Notes: a model not told the origin generated them from the sequence alone. Counted from the stretch's first letter, positions 13,423 to 25,502 are shown. The stretch: DNA of 64,000 bases from Citrobacter farmeri (GCF_019048065.1 NZ_CP077291.1:1178001-1242000), one strand, 5' to 3'. Program-made: numbers and translations.

Positions 13423-16083
13423 TCACGATTCCTCGGGTGGAGCCAGATCCAGCGACAGCCCGACGATTCCCTCCTCGAGCTGGATATCCACGCTAAAGCC
13501 AAGCTTACGCGCCAGCGCGACCATGCCACGATTATTTGGCATCGTAATCCCATTCAGCCTTCTCAGTCCGTGATCTCGTGTATAGGTAATCAATTTTTCC
13601 AGCAATCGACGACCCAAACCTAACCCTTTGAGATCGGAACGAACCAGCACGGCAAATTCTGCATCAATATTATCCGGGTCAGAGATCGCTCGTGTCACGC
13701 CGAGGATCTCTTCTGTTCGTTCTACGCGTCTCACCGCGACAAATGCCATTTCCCGATCGTAGTCGATCTGCGTCATGTTAGCTAAATCTTCATGAGTAAA
13801 TTCATTTATCTCACTGAAATAACGGTAATAAAGATCTTCTTTGGTGACCTGGGAAATAAACTGCTGAAGCTGAGGTTCATCCTCGGGCAGGATAGGACGG
13901 AACAGACATTGCTCGCCATTTTTCATTTCTACCCACTCTTCCAGTTGATGCGGATAGGGGCGAACAGCAAGACGGCTTTCATTATCGCCCTCGAATGGGG
14001 CGATATCCAGCGTGACATCCAGGGCGGTGAACTCACCGGCGGAGGCCAGCAGCGGATGAATATCCAGACGCTGGATCTCGGGGCAGTAGACAATCAGGTT
14101 TGAGACCTGAACCAGCAGTTGGCTTAATCCTGCAACATCCAATGGGCGCAGCGCGCTGCGGCCACGGATCTTTTTATTCTTGATAGCCTGAATCACTAAA
14201 TAGCGCGCCAGGTTCATATTCAGCGGAGGTAACGCCACCACGGCCTGCTCTTCAGGGCGCCACTCAACGCCACCTTCGCCGAGCATAATGAGTGGGCCAA
14301 ACACGGGATCGTGTTCAACCACCACCCGCAGTTCTTGTGCTCCCGCACGGTTAGCCATGCTTTGCACCAGCAGACCGTGGATCCGCGCCTGCGGCCAGGC
14401 CATTTTCACACGATCAATAATGGCATTGGCGGCCTGTTGAACTTCATTTGCCGTTCGCAGGTAAAGCATGACCCCCTGAACTTCAGATTTATGCGGGATG
14501 TCCGGCGAACGCAGCTTCAGCGCGACCGGATAGCCAATTTGTTCCGCAATATGGACGGCTTCGATGCTGTCGCTGGCAATCCAGGTCGGGAGCGTATGCA
14601 AGCCATAAGCCTGCAGGATCGGCTGAACCTCATGAGTATCAAGCGAGGTCGCTCCTTCAGCAATTGCCTGCTGAAGCAGATCATGCGCCTGGGCCGTGTT
14701 GGAGGTCAGGTTGCTGGGCAGGGCTGGCGTTTCACGCAATTGTTTCTGGTTTCGCCGGTATTCGACCATGTGCATGAACGCGGTGATCGTACCTTCAGGA
14801 GTGCGATAAGTGGGGAGTCCGGCTTCACTGAACAGTTTGCGGGCTTCCTGAGAGGAAAACTCTCCACACCAGTTGGTCAATAGTGAGACAAATTTGCCTC
14901 GTGGATGGTGTTTAACGGCTTCAATCAGCGTCTGAGCACACTCGGTTGCTGGGGCGGCGGCGCTGGGGGAATGAATCACCATCAGCGCGTCAAAATCCTG
15001 GCTGGTGAGCAGGATATCCAGCGTTCGGGTGTAATGCTCAATGCTGGCATCGTCGCGCAGGTCCAGCGGGTTGGCGATCTCGACGTGGGCAGGCAGAGCA
15101 TCGCGTAGCTTCTGGCTGGTCTCTTCACTCAACATGGCCAGCTTGCCGTTGCGTGACCAGAGTTGATCAAGCGCCAGCGCCGCAGGCGCGGCACCGTTAC
15201 TGATGATCATCAGTCTGTCACCGCGCAGAGGGCGCATATGGCTGAGCGTTTCCACTGCGGAAAAGAGCTCATGGGTATCGTTTACACGCAGCAAACCGGC
15301 GCGCTGGATGGCAGCATCCCAGGCGGGATCCATTCCGGCGCTGGTATGCAGTAACCGCTGTGCCGCCGGGCTGCGACCGCTCTTAATCACCAGGATTGGT
15401 TTATTGCGCGAGGCGCTACGGGCGGCGGAAACAAAGTGTCGGGCATCGCTGAGATGTTCGAGGTAAAGCAGAATGGCACTGGTTTTGCTGTCCCGCGCCA
15501 GATAATCCAGCAGTTCATCGACATCAATATCCAGGCTGTCACCAAGCGCAATAAAGTAGGAGAACCCCATTTCTCGCTGTTGCGCCCAGTCGAGAATGGT
15601 ATTGGAGACGGCGGCGGACTGAGAAATAAATGCCAGCTTGCCGCGTTTAATCGGGACCGGCGAGAAGCTGGCATTCAGTCCTTGCCAGGGGGCCAGCAGG
15701 CCAAGACTGTTAGGACCAAGCAGACGCATGTTATAGCGTTGGGCGCAGGCCAGCAGTTCTGCATGTTGTGCGGCGGGGGCCGAGAGAATAATACAAGTTT
15801 TACAGCCTTTTTCCCCCAGGGCTTCCAGTAAGGTCAGATTGCGGCTGGCATTGGTGCATAACACGGCGAGGTCGGGGGTAAAGGGCAGGCTGGCCACATC
15901 GGGCCAGGCCAGGACACCCAGAACGGCTTTCCAGGCGGGCGTTACCGGCAAGACCGGACCGTTAAATCCTCCCGCCAACAGGTTGCGCATCATCAAATAA
16001 CCCGCCCGATTGGGCTTCATTGATGCCCCGATTACCGCGATCGATTTTGGTCGCAGAAGCGCTTCCAGTCCTCGCTGACTCAT
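13423..16083 (-). CDS. patZ: Peptidyl-lysine N-acetyltransferase PatZ (YfiQ/Pat)
   Basis: The 886-residue protein has the same length as the E. coli enzyme. Residues 1 to about 460 form the CoA-binding and ligase-like half of an NDP-forming acyl-CoA synthetase. An ATP-grasp-like segment (about 480-700) and a C-terminal GNAT acetyltransferase domain (about 725-886, with GLGLGRRLLEKL as acetyl-CoA loop) follow. Pat acetylates and silences acetyl-CoA synthetase and other proteins. It starts 35 bp after tapT ends, on the same strand, so the two may be co-transcribed. Confidence 0.95.
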   Translation of the reverse strand: MSQRGLEALLRPKSIAVIGASMKPNRAGYLMMRNLLAGGFNGPVLPVTPAWKAVLGVLAWPDVASLPFTPDLAVLCTNASRNLTLLEALGEKGCKTCIILSAPAAQHAELLACAQRYNMRLLGPNSLGLLAPWQGLNASFSPVPIKRGKLAFISQSAAVSNTILDWAQQREMGFSYFIALGDSLDIDVDELLDYLARDSKTSAILLYLEHLSDARHFVSAARSASRNKPILVIKSGRSPAAQRLLHTSAGMDPAWDAAIQRAGLLRVNDTHELFSAVETLSHMRPLRGDRLMIISNGAAPAALALDQLWSRNGKLAMLSEETSQKLRDALPAHVEIANPLDLRDDASIEHYTRTLDILLTSQDFDALMVIHSPSAAAPATECAQTLIEAVKHHPRGKFVSLLTNWCGEFSSQEARKLFSEAGLPTYRTPEGTITAFMHMVEYRRNQKQLRETPALPSNLTSNTAQAHDLLQQAIAEGATSLDTHEVQPILQAYGLHTLPTWIASDSIEAVHIAEQIGYPVALKLRSPDIPHKSEVQGVMLYLRTANEVQQAANAIIDRVKMAWPQARIHGLLVQSMANRAGAQELRVVVEHDPVFGPLIMLGEGGVEWRPEEQAVVALPPLNMNLARYLVIQAIKNKKIRGRSALRPLDVAGLSQLLVQVSNLIVYCPEIQRLDIHPLLASAGEFTALDVTLDIAPFEGDNESRLAVRPYPHQLEEWVEMKNGEQCLFRPILPEDEPQLQQFISQVTKEDLYYRYFSEINEFTHEDLANMTQIDYDREMAFVAVRRVERTEEILGVTRAISDPDNIDAEFAVLVRSDLKGLGLGRRLLEKLITYTRDHGLRRLNGITMPNNRGMVALARKLGFSVDIQLEEGIVGLSLDLAPPEES

Positions 16084-16118
16084 ACCGGTTTCCCTTACAC
16101 AGAAGTGACCGAATGATT

Positions 16119-16817
16119 TTAAACGCTTTCTGCTGATTCTGCTGTGATGCTTCCCTGATGTTGGGTTTTTCCTGCGAGGTAGCGCGTTTTAAAGCGAGTA
16201 AAGTGCTCGCTCAGACCGCTTGCCGCATCGGTATCCCCGGCCAGATCCAGCAGCGCAATGGCGACTTCGGCCGTGCAATACTGTCCTTCGGCATGGACTT
16301 CGCGCAGGTGGTAAGCCGAAAGACGCGACAGATCCACTGAGATCACTGGCAGAGCGTCAAGCCAGGGGCTTTTGCGGAACATTTTACGCGCTTCCGGCCA
16401 GGTGCCGTCGAGCATAATGAACAGTGGAGGCTTACCTGTCGGTGGGGTAAAAATCACCTCACGCTTGGCGTCAGCATACGATGCAGGGAACACGACAACA
16501 GGTTGATAATCCTGGTTTTTCACCAGTTCCAGCAAGGCCTGCGGCGGCTCTGTTCGTGACCACTGAAACGCGGCGGTGTCAGGTAAAATATCGGCGATCA
16601 GACGTCCGGTGTTGCTCGGCTTCATTGGTTCCGTATCAAACATCACCAGACAAAAACGGCTTCTGGCCTGAGAGGGCGAGAGCGTCGCACACAGGCAAAG
16701 TTTCAACGGCAACAGGCAGCGCTGGCAGCGACGAATGCGATTGCCCCGGGCGAGAAAAGGACGAGTGGCGCGCGCCAGACGTTCAGCGCGAAGCTTGAGA
16801 ACAGCGTTTTCAGTCAT
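16119..16817 (-). CDS. tapT: tRNA-uridine aminocarboxypropyltransferase TapT (YfiP, DTW domain)
   Basis: This 232-residue DTW-domain enzyme adds the acp group to U47 of tRNAs using S-adenosylmethionine. A cysteine cluster RRCQRCLLPLKLCLC near the N-terminus suggests metal binding, and the family motif reads MLDGTWPEARKM. I use the ATG at 16817 (MTENAVLKL), which fits the family, not the longer frame from 16868. Confidence 0.93.
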   Translation of the reverse strand: MTENAVLKLRAERLARATRPFLARGNRIRRCQRCLLPLKLCLCATLSPSQARSRFCLVMFDTEPMKPSNTGRLIADILPDTAAFQWSRTEPPQALLELVKNQDYQPVVVFPASYADAKREVIFTPPTGKPPLFIMLDGTWPEARKMFRKSPWLDALPVISVDLSRLSAYHLREVHAEGQYCTAEVAIALLDLAGDTDAASGLSEHFTRFKTRYLAGKTQHQGSITAESAESV

Positions 16818-16854
16818 AGGGAATGCGTTGAAAAACGCTATTGTCGCAGAGGTG

Positions 16855-16879
16855 AAAACGGGGCACAAGATGCGCCCCG
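16855..16879 (-). terminator. Terminator of trxC
   Basis: Minus-strand stem CGGGGCGCA/TGTGCCCCG (one mismatch) is followed by four U (16855-16858), just after the trxC stop and before tapT. Confidence 0.7.
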
Positions 16880-16885
16880 CAGAGT

Positions 16886-17305
16886 TTACAGCGATTCGTT
16901 CAACCAGCTATCAAATGGCGCTTTGGGGACCGCGCCGTTCAGCATGTCGACAACCTGACCCTTTTTGAAGATCATAATAGTGGGAATGCTGCGGATACCA
17001 AAGCGTGCGCTGAGCTCACGCTCCGCTTCTGTGTTGACCTTCACGAAGCGAACTTTGCCGCTGCGTTCTTCGGCGACATCTTCAAAGATGGGGGCGAAGT
17101 TACGGCACGGGCCGCACCACGGTGCCCAGAAATCAATCACCACGGGCAGATCGTCTTTGAGCAGTTTATCCAGTGTTTCACCGGTCGCATTGATCACCTC
17201 CCCGTCAAACAGGTCGTGGCCACAGCGTCCGCATTTTGCCGCATCCTCAACCCGATCGTCGGGAATGCGGTTGATGGCCTGGCAGCTGGTACAAACGGTA
17301 TTCAT
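16886..17305 (-). CDS. trxC: Thioredoxin 2 (zinc-containing)
   Basis: The 139-residue protein has an N-terminal zinc-binding extension with two CxxC pairs (CTSC and CGRC) and a thioredoxin fold with active site WCGPC. The extension is the mark of TrxC and makes it sensitive to oxidation. It reduces disulfides such as those of ribonucleotide reductase and is induced through OxyR in E. coli. I did not find a convincing OxyR site in the 206-bp divergent gap to yfiF. The start is ATG at 17305. Confidence 0.97.
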   Translation of the reverse strand: MNTVCTSCQAINRIPDDRVEDAAKCGRCGHDLFDGEVINATGETLDKLLKDDLPVVIDFWAPWCGPCRNFAPIFEDVAEERSGKVRFVKVNTEAERELSARFGIRSIPTIMIFKKGQVVDMLNGAVPKAPFDSWLNESL

Positions 17306-17511
17306 AACTAACCTCTGGATGCGTCGGGGTATTAAACGGCTGAGGCGCCGATATGTTTCTAATATGTTACATATTATCGATGAGACTGTTTTAAACGACA
17401 ATCTGTTTTATTCAATGAGTACAATAGTCATAAGCTTTTAAATGAAATAATGGCTAACCTGGTGCACATCGGGTAATCTGCGCGCTTCGCGCAGCGCTGG
17501 TGGAGAAAAGC

Positions 17512-18549
17512 ATGAACGATGAATTGAAAAACAAAAGCGGCAAGGTCAAAGTGATGTATGTCCGCAGTGATGATGATTCTGATAAACGTACCCATAACCC
17601 GCGTACCGGGAAAGGTGGCGGGCGTCCAGGAAAGTCTCGTGCTGACGGTGGCCGTCGCCCCGCCCGCGATGAAAGAACCCCTCAGAACCGCGATCGCAAA
17701 CGCGAAGATTCCCCGTGGCGGACCGTATCCCGCGCGCCGGGAGATGAAACGCCTGAAAAAGCCGATCACGGCGGTATCAGTGGTAAAAGCTTTATTGATC
17801 CTGAAGTTTTACGTCGCCAACGTGCGGAAGAAACCCGCGTATACGGTGAAAATGCCTGTCAGGCCCTGTTCCTGAGCCGCCCGGAAGCGATTGTCCGTGC
17901 CTGGTTCATTCAGAGCGTCACGCCTCGTTTCAAAGAGGCCTTACGCTGGATGGCGGCAAATCGCAAAGCGTATCATGTGGTTGATGAAGCGGAACTGGCG
18001 AAAGCCTCTGGTACTGAGCATCACGGTGGCGTTTGCTTCCTGATTAAAAAACGTAATGGCACTACTGTGAAACAGTGGGTGAGCCAGGCGGACGCGCAGG
18101 ACTGTGTGTTAGCGCTGGAAGATATTTCTAACCCGCACAATCTCGGCGGCATGATGCGTAGCTGTGCGCACTTTGGTGTGAAAGGCGTGGTGGTGCAGGA
18201 TGCGGCGCTGTTGGAGTCCGGTGCGGCGATTCGTACCGCGGAAGGGGGTGCCGAACACGTGCAGCCGATTACCGGCGACAGCATCGTTGATGTGCTGGAT
18301 GATTTCCGTCAGGCGGGTTACACCGTGGTGACAACGTCCGGTGAACGCGGTAAGCCGCTGTTTAAAACCGAACTGCCAGAGAAAATGGTGCTGGTATTAG
18401 GTCAGGAATTTGATGGTTTGCCGGATGCGGCACGCGATGCCAACGATCTGTGCGTAAAAATCGATGGCACGGGTAACGTTGAAAGCCTGAACGTTTCGGT
18501 GGCAACTGGCGTGCTGCTTGCCGAATGGTGGCGTCAGAACAAAGCCTGA
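17512..18549 (+). CDS. yfiF: SpoU-family RNA methyltransferase-like protein YfiF
   Basis: The 345-residue protein has a long Arg/Gly/Lys-rich, probably disordered N-terminal part (residues 1-90), a substrate-binding segment, and a C-terminal SpoU/TrmH domain with the knot motifs [12 protein letters not shown] and [10 protein letters not shown]. The fold predicts a 2'-O-ribose methyltransferase, but the RNA substrate is unknown. The start is ATG at 17512 with TGGAG six bases upstream. Confidence 0.93.
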   Translation: MNDELKNKSGKVKVMYVRSDDDSDKRTHNPRTGKGGGRPGKSRADGGRRPARDERTPQNRDRKREDSPWRTVSRAPGDETPEKADHGGISGKSFIDPEVLRRQRAEETRVYGENACQALFLSRPEAIVRAWFIQSVTPRFKEALRWMAANRKAYHVVDEAELAKASGTEHHGGVCFLIKKRNGTTVKQWVSQADAQDCVLALEDISNPHNLGGMMRSCAHFGVKGVVVQDAALLESGAAIRTAEGGAEHVQPITGDSIVDVLDDFRQAGYTVVTTSGERGKPLFKTELPEKMVLVLGQEFDGLPDAARDANDLCVKIDGTGNVESLNVSVATGVLLAEWWRQNKA

Positions 18550-18552
18550 TGG

Positions 18553-18581
18553 AAAAATGCCAGCGAATCGCTGGCATTTTT
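18553..18581. terminator. Bidirectional terminator between yfiF and ung
   Basis: AAAATGCCAGCGA/TCGCTGGCATTTT is a 13-bp inverted repeat with A and T runs on both sides. It serves yfiF on plus and ung on minus. Confidence 0.9.
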
Positions 18582-19271
18582 TTATTCGCTCTCTGCCGGT
18601 AAAACAGGCATCCAGTCAATTGGCTTTTCGCCGCGTTGTTCCAGCCACTGATTGGCTAACACAAAATGGTTACAGCCAAAGAACCCACGATGCGCCGAGA
18701 GCGGTGAGGGATGAGGCGCTTTCAGGACATGATGACGTTTCTGATCAATAATCGCACCTTTCTTCTGCGCATGAGAGCCCCAGAGCAGGAAAACCACCCC
18801 TTCACGATGCTCGTTAATCAGGCTGATAACCTTATCGGTGAACGTTTCCCATCCCAGGCTGGCATGAGAGTGTGCCTGACCCGCCCGCACGGTTAATACC
18901 GTATTAAGCAGTAAAACCCCCTGATGCGCCCAGCTTTCAAGATAACCGTGGGCAGGACGAGTGAAACCGGGGATTGACCCTTCCAGTTCCTTATACATGT
19001 TCAGCAGCGAGGGGGGAGTGGCAATACCGGGGCGAACAGAAAACGCCAGACCATGCGCCTGGCCGGGGCCGTGGTACGGGTCTTGCCCGAGGATCACGAC
19101 CTTAACATCACCTAACTCGGTGAAGCGAAACGCATTGAACACATCTTTTTGCGGCGGATAAACCGTGATCCCGGATTGACGCTCTCCGGCAACGGTATGC
19201 AGCGTATTCATAAAGTAGGGCTGCTGTTTCTCTTCAGCCAGCACATCGTGCCAGGTTAATTCGATGGCCAT
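18582..19271 (-). CDS. ung: Uracil-DNA glycosylase
   Basis: This 229-residue family-1 glycosylase removes uracil from DNA. The water-activating loop [16 protein letters not shown] (Asp64) and the DNA-intercalation motif [10 protein letters not shown] (His187) are intact. I use the ATG at 19271 ([10 protein letters not shown]) with AGGAGA just upstream; a longer frame from 19301 lacks support. The 317-bp gap to divergent grcA contains the FNR sites described separately and no further gene. Confidence 0.97.
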   Translation of the reverse strand: MAIELTWHDVLAEEKQQPYFMNTLHTVAGERQSGITVYPPQKDVFNAFRFTELGDVKVVILGQDPYHGPGQAHGLAFSVRPGIATPPSLLNMYKELEGSIPGFTRPAHGYLESWAHQGVLLLNTVLTVRAGQAHSHASLGWETFTDKVISLINEHREGVVFLLWGSHAQKKGAIIDQKRHHVLKAPHPSPLSAHRGFFGCNHFVLANQWLEQRGEKPIDWMPVLPAESE

Positions 19272-19412
19272 CTCGCTCTCCTGCGAATTTTCAATCGCCA
19301 TAGCTTAACTGCTTCTTTCGATGGCGCAAAATTCTCTCCGCAGCAATGTGCGCTATGCACTTAATAAAGTTGAAAATTTATGTAAAAAGTTTATGCCTGC
19401 ATAGGGTGTAAG

Positions 19413-19426
19413 TTGATGTAAAACAA
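19413..19426 (+). promoter_or_regulatory. Upstream FNR-like site of grcA
   Basis: TTGATGTAAAACAA matches one half of the FNR palindrome well and the other partly. It is centred 53 bp upstream of the perfect site, as in E. coli yfiD, where tandem FNR dimers tune expression to low oxygen. Confidence 0.6.
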
Positions 19427-19465
19427 TAAAATCATCCAATCACCTTGTTTGATGTGTGGATTTTA

Positions 19466-19479
19466 TTGATTTAAATCAA
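19466..19479 (+). promoter_or_regulatory. FNR site of grcA
   Basis: TTGATTTAAATCAA is a perfect match to the FNR consensus TTGAT-N4-ATCAA. It lies about 40 bp before a likely start point downstream of TATATA (19502-19507), the position for class II activation under anaerobiosis. Confidence 0.88.
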
Positions 19480-19588
19480 AGAATCAAGGGTGTCAGGGGC
19501 GTATATATACACTCAAGCAACAATGGTTTTACCAATTGGCCGCGAATCGGCCAATCCTAATCAAATAATTTGCCGGGGAGGCATCACA

Positions 19589-19972
19589 ATGATTACAGGT
19601 ATCCAGATTACTAAAGCCGCTAATGACGATCTGCTGAATTCCTTCTGGCTGCTGGACAGCGAAAAAGGCGAAGCACGCTGCATCGTGGCGAAAGCAGGTT
19701 TTGCCGAAGACGACGTGGTAGCGGTCAGCAAACTGGGTGAAATTGAGTACCGCGAAATTCCGATGGAAGTGAAACCGGAAGTTCGTGTGGAAGGGGGTCA
19801 GCACCTGAACGTTAACGTTCTGCGTCGCGAAACGCTGGAAGATGCGGTGAAGCATCCGGAAAAATATCCGCAGCTGACGATCCGTGTTTCGGGCTATGCA
19901 GTACGCTTTAACTCACTGACGCCGGAACAGCAGCGTGACGTTATCGCTCGTACCTTTACTGAAAGCCTGTAA
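19589..19972 (+). CDS. grcA: Autonomous glycyl radical cofactor GrcA (YfiD)
   Basis: The 127-residue protein resembles the C-terminal end of pyruvate formate-lyase. The radical motif [13 protein letters not shown] places the radical Gly at residue 102. It replaces the glycyl-radical domain of oxygen-cleaved PflB and restores activity. It starts with ATG at 19589 after GGGGAGG. Two upstream FNR-like sites agree with its induction at low oxygen. Confidence 0.97.
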   Translation: MITGIQITKAANDDLLNSFWLLDSEKGEARCIVAKAGFAEDDVVAVSKLGEIEYREIPMEVKPEVRVEGGQHLNVNVLRRETLEDAVKHPEKYPQLTIRVSGYAVRFNSLTPEQQRDVIARTFTESL

Positions 19973-19988
19973 GGCTTAACGTTTAAAT

Positions 19989-20018
19989 AAAAACGCCGGG
20001 ATCCCCCGGCGTTTTTTT
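19989..20018. terminator. Bidirectional terminator between grcA and srmB
   Basis: AACGCCGGG-ATC-CCCCGGCGTT stem (about 19992-20012) with A and T runs on either side, between convergent genes. Confidence 0.88.
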
Positions 20019-21346
20019 TATTCTTCGTTTGATTCCTGTGGCGTTGCTGCCGAACTCGGCTTGCGACGTTTACCAATGTTTTTGGTATCGCGATGGCGTT
20101 TCTTCACGCGCGGTTTATCTTTCTCTTTTTTCTTCTCCTCACGTTTCGCGAGCGCTTTCTTCGACGGTTTACCCGTCATCTTTTCGCTCGGTGCACGTGA
20201 AGTTGGACGCAACTCATCAATCACCCGTGATTTCAGGGGTTCTTCAATGTAGCGGCCAATTTTTAGCAGCAGCAGGTGATCGTGCGCTTCAACCAGCGAG
20301 ATTGCCGTCCCCTTTCGACCGGCGCGGCCCGTACGGCCAATGCGGTGCAGATAGGTGTCTCCGCTGCGCGGCATGTCGAAGTTAATCACGTGGCTGACGT
20401 CTGGAATATCGATCCCACGCGCCGCGACGTCGGTGGCAACCAGCACGTTAACGCGACCGTCAGTAAGACGATTAATGCCTTCATTACGTTTGATCTGCGC
20501 CATCTCACCTTCGAGATAGCAGTTATTGATCCCCGCCAGACGAAGCTTCTCAGCCAGTTCGTGCACACGCTCGCGCTTGCGGACAAACACGATGGTACGG
20601 GTGGCGTCGTCTTGTTTCAGCAGGTGCTTCAGCAGTTCGAATTTGTGTTCGAAGTTATCCGCACGGTAATACCACTGGTGAATCTTTTTACGCTCGCGGG
20701 TTGATGGCGTCGCGGAGACTTCAACCGGCTCTTCCAGCAGACGCTCGGCAAAATCTTTAATTGCATCACCTTCCAGCGTGGCGGAGAACAGCATAGTCTG
20801 TTTGCGCCAGCGCGTTTCCCCGGCGATGTGCTCGATGTCCTGGGCAAAGCCCATATCCAGCATCCGGTCAGCTTCGTCGAGGATCAGCGTTTCCACGGCG
20901 CGGCAGTCAAAATTCTCTTCTTTAATATACTGCATCAGACGGCCGGTGGTGGCGACCACGATATCCTGATTTTCGCTGAACACTTCGGCGTGGTTCATGT
21001 ACGCTACGCCGCCGGTAATTGTCGCGATATCCAGGTGGGTGTTTTTGGCCAGCTCACGGGCATGGTCGGCGACCTGCATTGCCAGTTCACGTGTCGGCGT
21101 CAGGATCAAAATACGCGGCGGACCGGATTTTTTACGCGGAAAGTCGAGCAGGTGCTGCAACGCTGGCAGCAGATATGCCGCCGTTTTACCGGTGCCTGTC
21201 GGCGCAGAACCGAGTACGTCACGGCCTTCGAGCGCAGGCGGAATGGCGGCAGCCTGAATGGCGGTCGGGCGAGTGAAACCTTTTTCCTGGAGGGCATCCA
21301 GTAGGCTTTCATCGAGTTCAAGTTCGGAAAAAGTCGTTACAGTCAT
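20018..21346 (-). CDS. srmB: ATP-dependent RNA helicase SrmB (DEAD-box)
   Basis: The 442-residue helicase acts early in 50S subunit assembly. Seen in order: Q motif (FTRPTAIQ), Walker A (APTGTGKT), PTRELA, DEAD in LDEADRMLDMG, SAT, and the C-terminal HRIGRTGRAGR. A basic Lys/Arg tail from about residue 390 probably binds RNA. E. coli SrmB is 444 residues. Confidence 0.97.
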   Translation of the reverse strand: MTVTTFSELELDESLLDALQEKGFTRPTAIQAAAIPPALEGRDVLGSAPTGTGKTAAYLLPALQHLLDFPRKKSGPPRILILTPTRELAMQVADHARELAKNTHLDIATITGGVAYMNHAEVFSENQDIVVATTGRLMQYIKEENFDCRAVETLILDEADRMLDMGFAQDIEHIAGETRWRKQTMLFSATLEGDAIKDFAERLLEEPVEVSATPSTRERKKIHQWYYRADNFEHKFELLKHLLKQDDATRTIVFVRKRERVHELAEKLRLAGINNCYLEGEMAQIKRNEGINRLTDGRVNVLVATDVAARGIDIPDVSHVINFDMPRSGDTYLHRIGRTGRAGRKGTAISLVEAHDHLLLLKIGRYIEEPLKSRVIDELRPTSRAPSEKMTGKPSKKALAKREEKKKEKDKPRVKKRHRDTKNIGKRRKPSSAATPQESNEE

Positions 21347-21477
21347 GTTCTACCTCTGTGTGGGGCGCTGATTATAGACGTTACGGCTGCAATCTTCATC
21401 TGTTTGTATGGATATCGCTTCTCAGGTATTGTTTTCACCAGGTGCTGTTGCCGTTTTTCCTGCAAGGTTTTTAATTC

Positions 21478-23846
<2,369 letters not shown>

Positions 23847-24092
23847 GTGTTTGGCCAGCATAGCACCAGAATCCGAGAATCAGCACGTTTTATTTTCAGT
23901 TGTGTTGTAATGACTAAACAAACAGGCGAGATTGAAATGGATAGCTGTCAGGTAGCCCATTTTGCGTGGCGGGCCGTAAGCTCCAGATTAGATGGTGAAA
24001 TAAAGTGGCCATTGGGTTACTCTGCTCGCGGTTTATGGGCATTTTTAAAGATTGTGCGTTGTTCGGACTCTGTAGACTTATAATGAGAGATA

Positions 24093-24248
24093 ATGACCGT
24101 CTACAACATGACAAACAAAAAACAGATGCGTAACGGAACTTTACAAAAACGAGACACTCTAACCTGTTGCTTGCTCATAGTGCAGCTAATGGAGTGGCGT
24201 TTCGAGAACGCGTGGAAATTTGGTTTGGGGAGACTTTACCTCGGATGA
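24093..24248 (+). CDS. rseD: RpoE leader peptide RseD
   Basis: A 51-codon frame starts at ATG 24093 and stops at TGA 24246-24248, with the stop overlapping the rpoE start (ATGA). The peptide begins MTVYNMTNKK and ends FGLGRLYLG. Length and coupling match E. coli rseD, whose translation is needed for good rpoE translation and is the point of CsrA repression. It has no recognisable domain and probably acts by being translated. The sigmaE-type promoter lies inside it, so sigmaE-driven transcripts would lack its start. Confidence 0.82.
   Translation: MTVYNMTNKKQMRNGTLQKRDTLTCCLLIVQLMEWRFENAWKFGLGRLYLG
24135..24162 (+). promoter_or_regulatory. sigmaE-dependent autoregulatory promoter of rpoE
   Basis: GGAACTT (24135-24141), 16 bases, then TCTAA (24158-24162) matches the sigmaE consensus GGAACTT-N15-16-TCTAA. 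Transcription would start near 24168, about 75 bases before rpoE, giving the known positive feedback. Confidence 0.85.
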
Positions 24249-24820
24249 GCGAGCAGTTAACGGACCAGGTCCTGGTTGAACGGGTCCAGAAGGGAGATCA
24301 GAAAGCCTTTAACTTACTGGTAGTACGCTACCAGCATAAAGTGGCGAGTCTGGTTTCCCGCTATGTACCGTCGGGCGATGTTCCCGATGTGGTGCAAGAA
24401 TCATTTATTAAAGCCTATCGTGCGCTGGATTCTTTCCGGGGAGATAGTGCTTTTTATACCTGGCTGTATCGCATTGCGGTGAATACAGCGAAGAATTACC
24501 TGGTGGCTCAGGGGCGTCGTCCGCCATCAAGCGATGTGGATGCGATTGAAGCAGAAAACTTCGAAAGTGGCGGTGCGCTGAAAGAAATTTCGAACCCTGA
24601 GAACTTAATGTTGTCAGAAGAACTGAGACAGATAGTTTTCCGAACTATTGAGTCCCTCCCGGAAGATTTACGCATGGCAATAACCTTGCGGGAGCTGGAT
24701 GGCCTGAGCTATGAAGAGATAGCCGCTATCATGGATTGTCCGGTGGGTACGGTGCGTTCACGTATCTTCCGAGCGCGGGAAGCTATTGATAATAAAGTTC
24801 AACCGCTTATCAGGCGTTGA
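24245..24820 (+). CDS. rpoE: RNA polymerase sigma factor sigmaE (RpoE)
   Basis: This 191-residue ECF (group 4) sigma factor has only regions 2 and 4. Region 2 includes VVQESFIKAYRALDSFRG and the -10 recognition helix; region 4 includes YEEIAAIMDCPVGTVRSRIFRAREAI as helix-turn-helix. It directs the envelope-stress regulon. I use the ATG at 24245, which gives the family length; the same frame is open upstream to 24167 but lacks a matching start. It heads rpoE-rseA-rseB-rseC. Confidence 0.98.
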   Translation: MSEQLTDQVLVERVQKGDQKAFNLLVVRYQHKVASLVSRYVPSGDVPDVVQESFIKAYRALDSFRGDSAFYTWLYRIAVNTAKNYLVAQGRRPPSSDVDAIEAENFESGGALKEISNPENLMLSEELRQIVFRTIESLPEDLRMAITLRELDGLSYEEIAAIMDCPVGTVRSRIFRAREAIDNKVQPLIRR

Positions 24821-24851
24821 CGATAGCGGGATACTGGAAAAGGTATTAGGC

Positions 24852-25502
24852 ATGCAGAAAGAAAAACTTTCCGCTTTAATGGATGGCGAGACGCTGGATA
24901 GTGAGTTACTTAATGAGTTGGCTCACGACCCGGATATGCAAAAAACCTGGGAAAGCTATCACCTGATCCGTGATTCAATGCGGGGTGATACTCCTGAGAT
25001 GCTTCATTTCGATATTTCCGCTCGCGTAATGGCCGCTATTGAAGATGAGCCGGTACGCCAGACGGTGCCATTCATTCCAGAGGCCCAGCCTGCGCCGCAG
25101 CAATGGCAGAAAATGCCGTTCTGGAAAAAAATGCGCCCGTGGGCCGCGCAACTTACCCAAATGGGTGTTGCCGCGTGCGTATCGCTTGCAGTTATCGTTG
25201 GTGTCCAGCACTATAATGGACAATCTGAAACGTCCCAGCAGCCTGAAACGCCGGTCTTCAATACTTTACCGATGATGGGTAAAGCCAGCCCGGTAAGTCT
25301 GGGAGTACCTTCTGATGCAACCGCAAACGGTGGACAACAGCAGCAGGTACAGGAGCAGCGTCGTCGGATCAACGCTATGTTGCAGGATTACGAACTGCAA
25401 CGCCGACTGCACTCCGAACAGCTTCAGTTTGAGCAGGCACAGACACAGCAAGCCGCTGTTCAGGTGCCAGGAATTCAAACTCTAGGAACGCAATCGCAGT
25501 AA
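24852..25502 (+). CDS. rseA: Anti-sigmaE factor RseA
   Basis: This 216-residue inner-membrane protein has an N-terminal cytoplasmic domain that holds sigmaE (MQKEKLSALMDGE), one membrane span near residues 100-118 (GVAACVSLAVIVGV) and a Gln-rich periplasmic tail that binds RseB. Under stress DegS and then RseP cut it and release sigmaE. The start is ATG at 24852; the stop overlaps the rseB start by one base (TAATG). Confidence 0.97.
   Translation: MQKEKLSALMDGETLDSELLNELAHDPDMQKTWESYHLIRDSMRGDTPEMLHFDISARVMAAIEDEPVRQTVPFIPEAQPAPQQWQKMPFWKKMRPWAAQLTQMGVAACVSLAVIVGVQHYNGQSETSQQPETPVFNTLPMMGKASPVSLGVPSDATANGGQQQQVQEQRRRINAMLQDYELQRRLHSEQLQFEQAQTQQAAVQVPGIQTLGTQSQ

Noticed and set aside
23847..24083. 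78-codon frame between nadB and rseD
   Set aside because: It starts inside the nadB control region next to the NadR box, has no ribosome binding site, and resembles no protein I know.
24167..24244. Upstream extension of rpoE by 26 codons
   Set aside because: The frame is open but the region is the rseD gene in another frame; the ATG at 24245 gives the conserved sigmaE N-terminus.
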